A stretch of 64,000 nucleotides of DNA from Gentiana macrophylla (Eukaryota > Streptophyta > Magnoliopsida > Gentianales > Gentianaceae). Below are positions 34,040-45,117 of the stretch, one piece after another; within the stretch, counting starts at the first letter, position 1; every line of letters starts with the position of its first letter. The notes under the pieces were generated by a model. The model was not told the origin of the DNA. It was given only the letters and a program-made list of their open reading frames with translations, and made no database searches. Location of the stretch: the NCBI GenBank assembly GCA_026214975.1, contig CM047806.1, positions 48,625,947-48,689,946 of the forward strand, read 5' to 3'. The position numbers and the translations under genes are program-made.

Positions 34040-34781
34040 TAGGAGCCAAATGCTGAGGGTTTTGATAAGTGCTAGAGCCTTGTTTATTATACCCTCCTTG
34101 TTGTTGCCTTTGGTGTGAGGTTGACAAAATTGCCCTCGAGAAGATTGACCTTGATTTTGGCATTGTCTATAACCTTGGTTTTGGCCTTGGTTTTGATTTT
34201 CGGTTCCAACCTTGATTGTTGTTATTCCTCTAAGAACCATCACCTTGATGTCAATAATTACCTCCTTGACCTTGTCCCACAAAGTTTATATCTTGAGATT
34301 CTTCATAGCCCACATGTTGTTGATCTCCCATGTATTGGCATTGATATGCATTTTGCAATGGATTTTGATATTGAGGCCCCGTGATTCCATTGGTCCATCG
34401 AACAAATATTCATTATCCATTTTTCCAACTCATTTATGTTATCCCGAGATAGAGTGCTAGGTTGTCCTTGATTTGAGGATTGTGGATAAGCCATATTTTG
34501 ATCCTTGGTCGCCATTCTACAATCCTTTGCCGTGGTGTGATCCACCACAAATTTGGCAAAGTCTAGCACTCTCGCTCTCCGCTTTGCAATCTCCCCAATT
34601 GTTGTTCCATAGCTTGTACTTGGGCATGATATTGATCACTTGCCTCAATTTCTTTCACTTCAACCAAACCTGGCTTCTTACTCCTCGCCCCCTTTCTTCT
34701 TGACGATATGTATTGCCTCGAGGTCTCGATATTTTTCTATTTGGTTCATTGCTACTGGCACCATACTCATAATATCTCCAT
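34040..34781 (-). pseudogene. C-terminal gag of element M with zinc knuckle
   Basis: CQICGGSH (34556-34533) continued in the next frame by TTAKDCRM makes a CX2CX4HX4C knuckle with one frameshift. Upstream is EYGASSNEPNRKIS (near 34770). Downstream is a Gln/Asn-rich segment NQNQGQNQGYRQCQNQ (near 34190). The gag N-terminus and LTR are missing at 34782. Confidence 0.75.
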
Positions 34782-36300
34782 TGCACTAAGCATTACATAT
34801 TCAACTTAGTTTATGAATCTGTATATGGAGCCCTATTTATGTGGTGAGAACCGACTGATTCAACATAATTACAATTAAGGACATAGTACAATTAAATCAT
34901 GTGATCGGGTCGGGCCGCAATGGCTAAATGGCGGCGCGGATTCTTGAGTTATAGCCGTAGGTCCTTAGTCGGCCGGGTTGTGTCATCGGTCCATATTCTC
35001 CAGATATGGGGAAGAGGAACTCGGGCGGATCCATCACCCTTCTACTCATCGTGGGCCTCATATCAAAGCCCATCGCCAGAGCAATTGCACTCGTGAATTG
35101 GGCCTCAGCCACATCTCCTCTCTCTAGCCCTCGCCCACCCTGCACTCGTGAACCCGCCGATCCACGCTCAGGTCGGGCGGGTCGGAAGGCGAGCCGACCT
35201 ATCATCGCCCCTACCCGCACTGCGGCATCTTGAGGTGTCGGGCAGGAGTAAGTCTTTGGCATTATGAGGTGGCTTTTGGGCTTAACAACCTTAGCCGTGG
35301 TGAAATCGATTTAGTATGGATCGCTTTGACTTCACGTGATTTGTTGTTTCGTAATCTTGGTCCTCGACCGATTTGAAGCTATTATAGGCGTATAGCCTGA
35401 GCTTATAAGTGGTTGGTCTCTTTGCCTTTGGCCTCGAGAAAACTCAAGTCATATTTGGGCGGATTGCCTTAACTTCATTCGTTTCATGCCCGAGCCTTTG
35501 GTTCCCAAAATGATTTGAATCTATTGTTTGGAAAATAGCCTTAGCTTCATAGATGGCCAGAATGGGTGGATTGCCCCGGCAGATTCAAAGTTACATTCAA
35601 GAGTACTCCTAACTTCATTTAATTTGGCTTTTCAGAATCTTTGGTTCCTAGCCGATTCGAAGCTGTAATTGGGCAAATAGCCTTAGCTTCATACGATGGC
35701 CGTAATGGGCGGATTTACCTGGCCGATTCAAAGTTACATTCGGGCGAGTAGCCCTAACTTCATTTAATTTGGCTTTTCGGAATCTTTGGTTCCTAGCCGA
35801 TTCGAAGCTGTAATTGGGCAAATAGCCTTTGCTTCATAGGATGGCCGTAATGGGCTGATTGCCCTGGCCGATTTGAGTTACATTCGGGCAAGTAGCCCTA
35901 ACTTTATTTGATTTGGCTTTTCGGAAACTTTGGTTCCTAGCCGATTCAAGCGGCAGTCTCGGGCCGGCCCCCTTGTCCATGTGTCGTTCATTTGGTCCAT
36001 TCCAAGCGGTTTCTTCCCACCACTACTTGATGTGACAACCGACATGGCCTCGCTACATACTATGATTGGCTATGGTCCTTTCGATCCCTACGCCGAATGA
36101 TGACAATTTCAAAATTCAAAACTCGAACTCCCGCCTTAATCTCATCTCGTTAGATTAGAGGCATCGTGGACTGGCCGGATCCGCACCCCACAACTCATAT
36201 AGGCGGAGGCGGATCATTGACCTAAACATTTTCTAAATCTTCAACTTCTCCGACGACGGTTTACAAAGCGTTCGGCGGTGAAGGCATTCCGCGTAGATGA
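34782..36300 (-). repeat. Distal (probable 3' LTR) region of the Tat element
   Basis: Non-coding and GC-richer than the surroundings, with the tandem repeat at 35290-35960. A 112-codon minus-strand ORF (35262-34924) rich in Arg, Gly and Ala has no recognisable domain and is probably due to base composition. LTR ends were not proven: no PPT/TG pair was found. A CATATAGGCGG near 36197 could be a promoter for the antisense ORFs. Confidence 0.4.
35290..35960. repeat. Tandem repeat, about five units of ~143 bp
   Basis: TTGGTTCC or a near match recurs at 35357 (TTGGTCC), 35498, 35641, 35786 and 35930, with spacings of 141, 143, 145 and 144. Each unit contains CCGATTCGAAGCTG, ATAGCCTTAGCTTCATA and CCTAACTTCATTTAATTTGG-like phrases. 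The units near 35641-35930 are closest; outer units are diverged. Minisatellites in the untranslated parts of Tat/Ogre/Retand-type elements are known. Confidence 0.85.
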
Positions 36301-36702
36301 TTTCTAGCAATGTTCCCAAAGGTTGTTCCATTCTTCTTCATTTCCTTCACGCTTTCCTTTGATTATCGTGCAAACCGCCCTCTATTCCCGGTTTTCATGT
36401 TTTTCTAGGTAGTTTTGTATGTGTTTTTGTTGTTTTCGGCGATGGAGCATATCTAGGTTTTTCATGGATTTGGGTCTATGGATATTTCCGCCGCTTCAAT
36501 CCTTGTCCTTGAGTTTTCCGTAACTTGGCTTCCTTATTGTGGCCTTTGATTTTTGCCCTTGCGCTATTATTGCTTGATTCCCGGTACTTTCTTTTAGTGT
36601 TTTTACCCATGATTTCTGGGGTTTTACACGTCTTGATGTGAAATGAAAGATGGGGCGCCAGGATGAAAGTAATTCATCTTGGCCCGACTTTAATCGCCTC
36701 TG

Positions 36703-39657
36703 GTGATCACTTATCCGCCTCGCCCTTTTGTTTTTGCAATGATGCCTAGCAGTGATAGGTCAGAGAGTGGGGATAATGATGATGTCCACGGCTACGCCTC
36801 CGAAGAGGTTGAGGAGGCGAGCACTAGTTCTGGTGAGGGCGACGAGGGCGAGAGTACTGAAGATGACATGGTGCTAACCCAACTAGCCTCAACGCAATCC
36901 GATCGTCTGAAAGCGATTTTTTTGTGGTGCCCATGGTCGGGCCTGCTCTTCGATCGCGCACCAGCAGAGTCTAAAAAGAAATTTGGGAAGAGCGCCGCCA
37001 GGGCTAAAGGTCTTTCTTCCGACGTTGCGATACCTGATCCTAAAAAATCGAAACAGAAAGGGAAATCCGGCGATAAAGAGGATGATCCCAAGGATAGCAA
37101 TAAGACTCCTAAACCACAAAATCCTGAGGCGGTCAAAGAGGATGAGGAGATTGATGCCCTCGGCAGACTAATTGAAGGATCAAGCGTGGTTCGCCCCGCC
37201 TTGGTGACCCCAAACTCTTCTCCGAGTTTAACATATCATCTGATTATCTTTTCTCTGGCTTCAAAGAGGTGGCAAACCGAGCTGGCCGAAGGTTAAAGAA
37301 AGACGGCCTGGTTCTGTTTTATGACCATTTTATCACGGGCCTTAGCACGCCTTTCGAGCCATTCTTCATCGAGGTGATGTGGAGCTTAGAGGCCTTACCA
37401 TGAGATTTTACACCAGGGGCGGTCCAGGTTATGATGGCTTACATTGTTCTTTGTCTAATTCTTGGATACGAGCCTTCACTCAAAGTTTTCCAGAAGTTTT
37501 ACACCTTTAGCAAGGCGGCTACAAATAAAGCGGACTCAAGCAACTTCTTGGCACCCGGTGAAGAAGTGTAGGTCGCTCTATTGACTTCAAATAAAGTCCA
37601 TAGTTGGAATACAAGGACTATGATGGTCGAGTCCAGATCGGGTCTGGCTATTCCCAAAATTCGAGGTGCGTCCAAAAGACGAGCTGAACACGATTGTCGT
37701 GCCGAAAAATCTCGATGATGTTGAGCAGGAGCTCCTTGATAAACTTCACGGACTTCTCGGCCGATAAAGAAATGGAATTCGTGGTTTAACTTTCACCGAG
37801 GAGCTTGCTTGATCTCAAAGCTCCATTCTGTTGCGTGGCCGGTATTCCCGGGCCGATAAATGCTCAACCCGTGGTGAAGACGTCCAAACTTGGGACTTGC
37901 GAGGATTGGCACACCGAGTGTCATCTTGAGAAGTGCTTTCCTACTACGTGTCCCTCATGCAAAGGGATTGAGGCGCCGCGTCGCTTCGTGAATTTCATCG
38001 CTTGCTTTGTTTTTTCTTTCAATCATGTTTCGCTACTATTTTATATCTTATCCTGGAGTTCGACCGCTTTGTTCGTGGGTACAATGGTGCTTTCCAGTTG
38101 AGGACGTAAACGCTATCATGGCTCACCGGAAAAGAAGAGAAAAACTCACGTGGCACTGTTGAAGGCTAGCAAACCGATGGTTCCTCCTTCTTCGGTAAGC
38201 ATGGAAGATGTTCTGTCGACGGATGCAACTTCCGCCGCCTCCTCTCATGTACTATGGTTACGGGGATGACGTTATTGTTCCAGAGGTTAAGGGGCCTACT
38301 GGGGCCAACAAAGCAAAGAGGAAGAGGTCCGCTGGGAGGAAGGATGTTGGCCTAATAGATGAGGTTGAGGAGTTGGACGATGCAGGTGGCGTAACTTCGC
38401 CCAAGAGAGGTAGGGGCGATGGCGGCCCCAGATTCATGCATTGTTGCTTCGCCCTCCAAGGCCATTGAGGATGTTCCGCACCTCAGTATGCCGAGCCGCC
38501 GTCGCCATCGCTGATTTGATCGAGAGTCCCGCAAAAGGGGTTGCTGGGAGGGGCGAGCAGACCGTCTCCAAACCGGTGCTAAAGGGGTTTGGTAAGAAGA
38601 AAGTTCATGTTAGGTATAAGGGGAAACCGGCCCTGTGGTTGGACAATGATTTTTTGAAGCAGCCATTTACTCTGAAGGCGGCTGAGGAGCTATCGGCCTC
38701 TATTGCCGATGTGGTTCCATTGCCAAATCTGAAACTGAGGTTGCCCGATGCCCCCAGTTGTTGGTCGGTCAAGGCATTGTTAATCGGATAGCCTAGGCCG
38801 ACGTGATGGCTTCGATGGCTTCCGTGAGGCCCTTCACCACCGCAACTTCTTTCTCAAGCACTCGCTCAGATAGAGCCACGGCTAGTGCGGTAATCTATAT
38901 TTTTGTTTTTGGATGCCTTTTCGTGAGTTTCGGTTCTAAACTCTTCTTTCAGGTTGCTACTAAGCTCAAGCAGTCGAATGGGCTTGCAATGAAGAGGCTT
39001 AAATAGTTGTGGGTCACCTTGCCGAGATGCGGAAAAATCGATCAAGAGGTCGGCCGGATCGGGTGCGGCCGAACGTAGGGAGAAACTCTTCCGCCGGTTG
39101 GTCGGCTTCATTCTGTGAAATTAGACATTTCCAAGAAGGTTCAATCGGCTGTTGGTTTTCAAAAATCTGCCTAGTCTGAGAGAGAGAAGGCCCTTGCTAA
39201 AGTGACAGAGGCTCATGAGCTCGTGGACAGGCTGAAGAGTGAGTTGACTGAAGCTAAAGCCTCTGCTGCTGACGTCGCCAGCCAAGTCAAATATGCTTTG
39301 CTAGACGGGTTTGACCAGGGGTTTTACCATCTGGTGAGGTGCCTTATGGCATTGTATGAAGACGCTCCGGACCTTGAGACTCTTCAAGATTGGTTGACGA
39401 CGGATCATGATGATCCTGATCTAAGAGCGTTTCACTCCAATCTTCCTTATACTGCCACCCAGCTTGAAGACTTCCACGCTTGTTGTCTAAGGAAAGGTAA
39501 GCTGGTTTGGGCTCCCCCCCATCAATGATAACAACCTTCGTGCTTTGATGAAAGTGATGGAGAGGCAGGCTATTGAGTTCGCAAAGAGGACAGTCGAGGC
39601 CGCTGAAGTTGCCGTGGCGGCTACTGCCACCAATGTTAGCGAGGAGAAAATTCCTTA
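36703..39657 (+). pseudogene. Antisense ORF 1 of the Tat element: Transposase_28-like plus coiled coil
   Basis: Transcribed opposite to pol. Starts with an acidic region (SDRSESGDNDDVHGYASEEV at about 36736), then Lys-rich KKSKQKGKSGDKEDDPKDSN. About 37310-37570: FYDHFITGLSTPFEPFFIEV, VMMAYIVLCLILGYEPSLKV and FQKFYTFSKA, which follow the PF04195 putative gypsy-type transposon pattern. The C-terminal part (39202-39528) is helical: EAHELVDRLKSELTEAKASA, ADVASQVKYALLDGFDQGFY. At least five frameshifts. Role unknown; similar additional ORFs exist in plant LTR elements. Confidence 0.65.
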
Positions 39658-40549
39658 ACAAGAGTGCGATCAATTTCTGAATCTGTCTGGCTCTCATACA
39701 GAGACTCTTCCTTCGGACAAGTGATTGTCTCGTTCGTCTGCGATTTGCTATTGTAATTTCACATATCGTTGGCTTCAACTTTGGGATTATCTTTTATTTC
39801 CTTTCCTGTAATAACTTTGATGCTGTTGATGGCCTGCTTGGCTCTTATATTGTACTGCTTGAGATTCCCTTTTCAAGTTTATTGTCGGCTTACGTGTGTA
39901 CGGCCCCCTTATTTTGGTGAGGTTGAGAGCCCTTTGCATCGAGGTCACCAAAATGACCTGTTCGATCAAATCCATAGATTAAAATTCTTGGGCTTACGGT
40001 CCCCTTGTTTCGAACGAGGTTGCATACGAGCTCGACCGATATAATAAGAACAAGTAATTTGCTGTAAATTCTTTCATCGTTGATCATTTAGTCAAGCCGA
40101 ATTGAAAACCGATGTGCCCCCTTGTTTCAAGTGAGATCCGGGCCGTCGTTACGCATGGATTTGAATTGAAACTATCAACTTTACGCAAGTTGTCGGGTTT
40201 GGAGATCCCACATGACCCGCTTGCTTGCTTTAAAATTTCAGCAGTGCCCTCGCTTTGCGCGTGTCCAAATGATATCTACGGGCGTACACGTTCAAAGCGG
40301 CTTTGAGATTCCTCACCAGAAGTCCGATGGTTGCCGCCTTTTCTCGACACGCTCGAGGCAAAGCTTCCACTTTCGGTCGCCATCGTTTTTGACCATTTCG
40401 CACATTTTCGAGATCGTGGTTAATAATGGAGGTGGTTCCGATAACCGCTCCACCATTAATGCTCATTCAAATTTTGAAACCGATCCGACTTTCAATTTTG
40501 GCCGCTCGACTCTGCTTTTGTTTCCTCCGCTGGATCATTTATCTTGTGC
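39658..40549. other. Spacer between antisense ORFs 1 and 2
   Basis: Repeated phrases CCCCCTTATTTTGGTGAGGT (39903), CCCCTTGTTTCGAACGAGGT (40000), CCCCCTTGTTTCAAGTGAG (40117) recur about every 100-115 bases, and again before ORF 3 (CCCCTTGTTTCAGTGAAG at 41684). No coding domain. Confidence 0.5.
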
Positions 40550-40556
40550 TATAAAA
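40550..40556 (+). promoter_or_regulatory. TATA box before antisense ORF 2
   Basis: TATAAAA followed by GCGAGGGAGG and a CT-rich leader, 99 bp before the ATG at 40649. The same layout precedes ORF 3, which supports it. Confidence 0.6.
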
Positions 40557-40648
40557 GCGAGGGAGGTTTTTTTTCCCCTTCGCGCACACATCTCGCTTTT
40601 CTTCCTTTCTAAAACACATTTTTTTGAGTTTTTGTTCCTCTCAGAGCC

Positions 40649-41450
40649 ATGACCAACTTTGGTGATTCTCCTTTTTTCCACACGGCTTCTCCCTTAGCTA
40701 TTGCTTACTTTTTCTCAATTTTCAATCATCTTCCCCTATTGGCAGAGATGGGGTTGAACTTTCGGAAAATCAGCTTTGCTGAGTGTGAGCTTGTTGCTCA
40801 TCTGAGGTGGTTTATCTTTGTGAAGGCACCTCGATGGCCATACAACGCCACCATGGTGCGGGAGTTCTATTCTGCGTTGTCGGTAGTAGTTTTGACCGAT
40901 AACGCTGCCACCGTTGTTCCCCTCCAAGGGGTCAATGTTGCAATTAGCCCTGCTTGTATCAATGAGTTCTTCGAATTTCCTGCTCATCCTCCATACGTGC
41001 ATTACAAGATGGTTTGGGTCTCGGCAGCGAGTTGAGGAGGCACATCTATGAGGCAGCGGCACTCAGGCGCTTGATACCGGGTGATTGGGACCCATTACCA
41101 GAAGGCTATGCTTCGGAGATATCCCATGCCAACCGAGAGTGGAAAAGGTTTATCAAACTCGATGTTGCCTTCACTTAATGCCGAGTAAATATCGAGGCGG
41201 AGTCGATCTCCTTTATGCGATCATGCGGGCCGATGATGATATCGTTGTTGATCGGGTCTCGCCGACCATCGAGATACTTAGATTTGTCGCCTGCATGCAT
41301 ACATGGGCCCATCCCTTTTCCTAGGTTGATTTCCTGCTTATATGCCCGCGTTCCCGGGAAGCCTGTTTCTCATGACGACGTGGTAATGCCGCCACGCCAA
41401 GAATGTCGAGCTCGAACTCGCTGCTTCGACTCGCCGACTGATCGACTGAT
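40649..41450 (+). pseudogene. Antisense ORF 2 of the Tat element: Transposase_32-like
   Basis: ATG 40649 opens a 128-codon frame: LNFRKISFAECELVAHLRWF, then NATMVREFYSAL, VPLQGVNVAISPACINEFFE. VREFYS...GV.v....INEFFEFP is the Transposase_32 (putative plant transposon protein) signature. After a frame change, LRRHIYEAAALRRLIPGDWD and ISHANREWKRFIKL continue to about 41188, then RGGVDLLYAIMRADDDIVVD (near 41200). The name Transposase_32 is historical; no transposase activity is implied. Confidence 0.7.
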
Positions 41451-41907
41451 TAACTTTAGGTTTTGTTTCTGTCTTGTTTCTGGCTTCTCTTGTAAAAATT
41501 GGTCTTGACGGTCCTGTTTCATATAATGAAGTCGTTACCCTCTTTGCTTTTATTTTTGCCGCAATTTTTCTGAATTTGAGTTTTCATTCGCGGACCCCGT
41601 TCCCTAGCGAGGTGAGAGTGCCCTTAAGAAGGAAATAAAACTTGATCGTGAGTGAGAACAACTCACGTGTCTGACAATGGACCCCTTGTTTCAGTGAAGC
41701 CGCTGATTTTGGTCGGACTCGCTAAGGCGGTTTTGTTTCTCGAGGATCGTGAAGCCTCATAACTCCATTCAACTGACGCTTTGATGACTTCTTCACCCAA
41801 CCGACGATTTATGATCGCTTCTTTTGAAGGCCTGCTCGGTTAATCGTAGGGACTTGAATTTGAATGTATGTGACTTTTGGCCTTCCCCGCTTTTGATTTT
41901 CTGGGTT

Positions 41908-41914
41908 TATAAAA
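41908..41914 (+). promoter_or_regulatory. TATA box before antisense ORF 3
   Basis: TATAAAAGGAGGAGG with a CT-rich leader, 110 bp before the ATG at 42018. Confidence 0.6.
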
Positions 41915-42017
41915 GGAGGAGGTTTCCTTCTTCTTACTCACTTGCAACTATCTGATAATTTTTTATCTTTCTTGAGAAACTCTTTCATTCTTTTCAAATT
42001 TTTTGAAAATTTTCACA

Positions 42018-42804
42018 ATGTCTTCTAATTCTTCCACCTGTGGTTCCAATGCCTTTGAGCCCATTACGGGAGAGGAATCTTCCGTCTGCTTCCGCTCACC
42101 GCCTCCGTGGCTATGGACAATTTCATGACCTTCTTCCGTAATCAAGGTCACTTGGTGGAAAGAAGGCTTAACCTGCGCCGGATTGTGGTGGGTCATCGGG
42201 CCATCATTGACGCCAATGGTTGGAGGCATTTTGTCACCACTCCAGTGGGGGAATATAATTTAACTCTGGTGCATGAGTTTTACTCCGTCCTGTCTGAGAA
42301 CAGCCATGTTGATCGCACCACCACCCTTTCCGTTTGAGGGGTGACTGTGGATTTTACCTCGGCCGCCATAAATGACTTTTATAGACTTCCAAACCCTGCT
42401 GGGATTATGATACCTTTTGGAATCTCTAGGACAGGGCTGACTATTATGTTATCCGGTTCGACGCCCTCCAGTTTTTGCTTCGGAATGAGTGGATGGATGG
42501 CACAGACGTTACCGCCAGCATGCTGGATCAGAGGGAGAGAGTGTGGAAACGCTTTCTATATACTCGGGTTTTCTGTTTGCCCGATTTCTAGGAGGTCACT
42601 GATGCCGAGGCGTTTGTTCTCTACGCCTTTTTGGTTCCTGAGACGACCATCAACTGGGATCGTCTGATCCATTCCGAGGCGATCAAGTATGCTACCGTGA
42701 TGAATGGCGCGTTGCCCTTACCCTTTACCTGGATGATTTCCACTATGTGCATCTTGAGCCAAGGATTGCCGGTCTGCCCCACTACAGAAAAATATTTCTC
42801 CCAT
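42018..42804 (+). pseudogene. Antisense ORF 3 of the Tat element: second Transposase_32-like copy, split by element A
   Basis: Starts MSSNSSTCGSNAFEP, shifts frame, then VERRLNLRRIVVGHRAIIDA, NGWRHFVTTPVGEYNLTLVH, EFYSVLSEN, GVTVDFTSAAINDFYRLP. This is a diverged tandem duplicate of ORF 2 (shared LN+R+I, M/LVxEFYS, GVxVxxxxxxINxFxxxP). The tail PLPFTWMISTMCILSQ and CPTTEKYFS (to 42804) continues after element A as PILRQMSEEAELFF (54064 on). One TAG near 42337 and frameshifts break it. Confidence 0.7.
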
Positions 42805-44307
42805 TGTTAAGTGGTGAATTTATACGCTTTATAACGTTGTATTTTATGATGTTCTCTCCATAATTCATATGATTTGCATAGAAATGTGGTTTTAAATGAT
42901 TTATTAAGCAAGTGAGATTTTAATTAGTTTATTCGCAAAATGAGGTTGTGTACGTGTTTTGATTTTGGTTTTATGAGTATTTGGATTGTGTTACGCTTTA
43001 TTATGATGTCTTAATGTGATGTAGATACGTGTTGAGGCTAAATTGATGATCAAATGTTGATATAATTCGAGCTAAACCGAGATGTAGATGAGAAAAGAAG
43101 GATAAAGATGGAAGAAGGAAGAGATAATGATCAAGAGATCGAAGTTCCAAATGGCCGATGGACGAAGGCCCACGGTCCGTCCATGGTGGACGGGCGCTTG
43201 CTCAACCGAACGAGCGCTCAGAGGTGCGATTTACATTCGTGAGCCTTCAAACGCCGTGATAGACGAGCTGCTCACCTCCGCCCATAAGTCGGACGAAAGC
43301 GCCCAAGATAGTGGACGGGCGCCCAAGCACCGCTTTAGCCTAAACCGACCTAAAATCTATAAATAGCGCGATTTCTCAATCTCATACACACAACCAACCC
43401 TAAAACCTAGTGGGCGCCTTGGCTGCGTTTGCTTACGCTTTTATCTACTTTTATGCAATTTAATTCCTAGATTAGATTAGATAGATTCATGTCTTTATTT
43501 CATCAATTCGAAAGGTAACAAGGATGCTAAGAGGCTAAAACCCTCTTGAACAAGCTGCCAGAAGCCTTCCTTCAACAATTCAGCTTTTGATTCGTGATTA
43601 ACTGTGAGTTTCTATCTCAAAGTTCGCTTTTATCATTATTTATTATTGTGTAATGCAATTATATCGAAAGATCGTTGCTTTGTGATTGTTTATTTGATGA
43701 AAATCATGTTAACGATAGATCACCGTGATAAAAGAATAGATCTTCGATCTAACTAAAACGAGAGTTATTAGATTGATTTTCTAGATCATAAATTGAAAGA
43801 TTTCACGCTAGGTTAGAAAGACTTAATCTTTAATTGAAAGATCAAGATTAAGACTAACTTGTCTACTTAAAGGGTGTTCATGCCTTAGATTAGTGAATCA
43901 CAACTTGAGTAGTGGATCACTAATTAATCCGAATTAGAATTGAATGTTGATAGGATAGGTGGATCGATTGCTTGTTCGCTCGCTATAATTTGATTTTAAT
44001 CCTTGAGCTTGAATTGTTAGATTAGTCTACTTTTTTCGCACTTTAGTTTAGTTTAGTTTATCGCTTTCAATCTTTCCTAGCTTTGGATTTCATCCTCTGC
44101 CTAGTTTATTTTCAAAGATGTTTGTCCAGCTTTTAGTTCCTGCTTAGGTTAGTTTTCGTGACAATAGTTAGTTAAAAACAAAAGCTGTGGTTCACAATGC
44201 CTAGTTCCTCAGAAGATCGACCCGCATTAGCCTCCATACTACGACATCCTTGCACTTGAGGTTAACCGGTTTATTACTTGTTGTTTTGTATTGATAAAAC
44301 TGGATAA
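42805..44307 (+). repeat. 5' LTR of element A
   Basis: Starts TGTTAAGTGGTGAATTT after CCCAT and ends just before AGTTTTTGGCGCC. TATAAATA at 43358-43365 marks the promoter, followed by GCGCGATTTCTC. Upstream is the dyad cluster (43140-43335). The pairing with 52559-54063 is extensive; differences are mainly 1-3 base indels. Confidence 0.9.
43140..43335 (+). promoter_or_regulatory. GGACG/CGTCC dyad cluster and TATA in the 5' LTR of A
   Basis: TGGACGAAGG...CGGTCCGTCCA (near 43160), GTCCATGGTGGAC, GGACGGGCGCTTG, GAACGAGCGCTC, AAACGCCGTG, CGGACGAAAGCGCCC and GGACGGGCGCCC lie between about 218 and 30 bp upstream of TATAAATA 43358. The 3' LTR copy (52893-53090) has the same order. Confidence 0.65.
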
Positions 44308-44312
44308 GTTTT

Positions 44313-44330
44313 TGGCGCCGTTGCCGGGAA
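44313..44330 (+). other. Primer binding site of element A (tRNA-Asp)
   Basis: TGGCGCCGTTGCCGGGAA, complementary to the 3' end of plant tRNA-Asp, starting a few bases after the 5' LTR. Typical of Athila and Tat lineages. Confidence 0.9.
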
Positions 44331-45117
44331 CCGGACGGTTGCCTAGTTTTTGTTCTTGTTTTTATTTTGCTTTTAATTCCTCGCTTTTAGGTTAGATATT
44401 TTCAATTTCTATTTGTGGTTAGTAGTGTAGTTGTTTTTGTTCAATTGTCCGTCGCTTTTAATTGTGTTTCATAGTAGTTGATAGAAAATCTTAGCTCTTA
44501 ACCTACACTCGCTTTCGCTTACCGCACTCGCTTTACTAATCGCTTATTCCCGCTGACGAGTGTCCGCTTTTACCGCACGCCCGTCTGGTTCTTGCTTCGG
44601 GCCGGACGAAGCGCTTAGTTTTATCGGACGCCCGCCCTCAAAATTCTCAACTCAATCACATCTCGACTCGCAGACGAAGCTGCTCATACGCCTGGACGCC
44701 CGCCCACGTGAATTGAATAACGGACGAAGCCGCTACATTTAAAACGCCCGCCCATCTCAAAAATCGTCGACGCCGTCCATAAGTTTGGACGCTCGTCCGC
44801 ACTCTCCTTCCTCTATCATTTTCTTCTTTTCCTCTTTTCTTTTCTACGCTTTAATCTTAGATTAGATTATAAGTCTTTAGTTTTAGTCGTTAGTTTCTTA
44901 GTTTATAGTCTCTTCTCTCCTTCTTTCTTTCTTGCTCAACAACTTGATCTTCGAGCTCGTGTATGCAAACTCGTAGTCGGCGGACCACTAATCTATTCCT
45001 CGACTTCGAAGCGACCATAGTCCACCTAATAGGCGGAAACTTCGGTTCGACGTAAGGAAACGCCTAGATCAAGAATTTGAGCATTATCTTTCGTGAGAAA
45101 TCAAAAGAATAGTAATA
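44331..45117 (+). other. Leader of element A with a second dyad cluster
   Basis: Untranslated leader before gag. At 44560-44800 it holds GCACGCCCGTCTGG, CGGACGCCCGCCC, TGGACGCCCGCCC, AAACGCCCGCCC and TTGGACGCTCGTCCGC copies interleaved with CGGACGAAGC. No clear TATA follows before the gag ATG at 45118. Confidence 0.6.

Larger units (their letters stand above)
23171..34781 (-). mobile_element. Element M: Athila-type Ty3/gypsy retrotransposon, 5' truncated
   Basis: On the minus strand the order is gag (34781-34040), protease (33630-33130), RT (32610-31650), RNase H (31620-30888), integrase (30880-29700), a long 3' region with an env-position ORF (about 28000-27235), PPT and 3' LTR (24957-23171). 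Motifs are of the Athila lineage: DLGAS protease, FMDD RT, SSGQVEV integrase, and GGTTGCCTCCC-type sequence just after integrase. The 5' LTR, PBS and gag N-terminus are missing at the junction with the Tat element. It landed in the gag of copia relic 2. All ORFs carry frameshifts. Confidence 0.85.

Noticed and set aside
34924..35262. 112-codon minus-strand ORF with Arg/Gly/Ala-rich product
   Set aside because: GC-rich local composition, no recognisable motif, located in a repeat region of the Tat element; probably chance.
35290..35960. CRISPR-like array
   Set aside because: Units are adjacent 143-bp repeats without spacers, in a plant retrotransposon.
36792..37136. 114-codon minus-strand ORF, Ser-rich
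   Set aside because: Mirror of the acidic/Lys-rich antisense ORF 1; the composition on the plus strand fits a known domain order, the minus one does not.
44313..44330. tRNA-Asp gene fragment
   Set aside because: It is only the primer binding site directly after an LTR.
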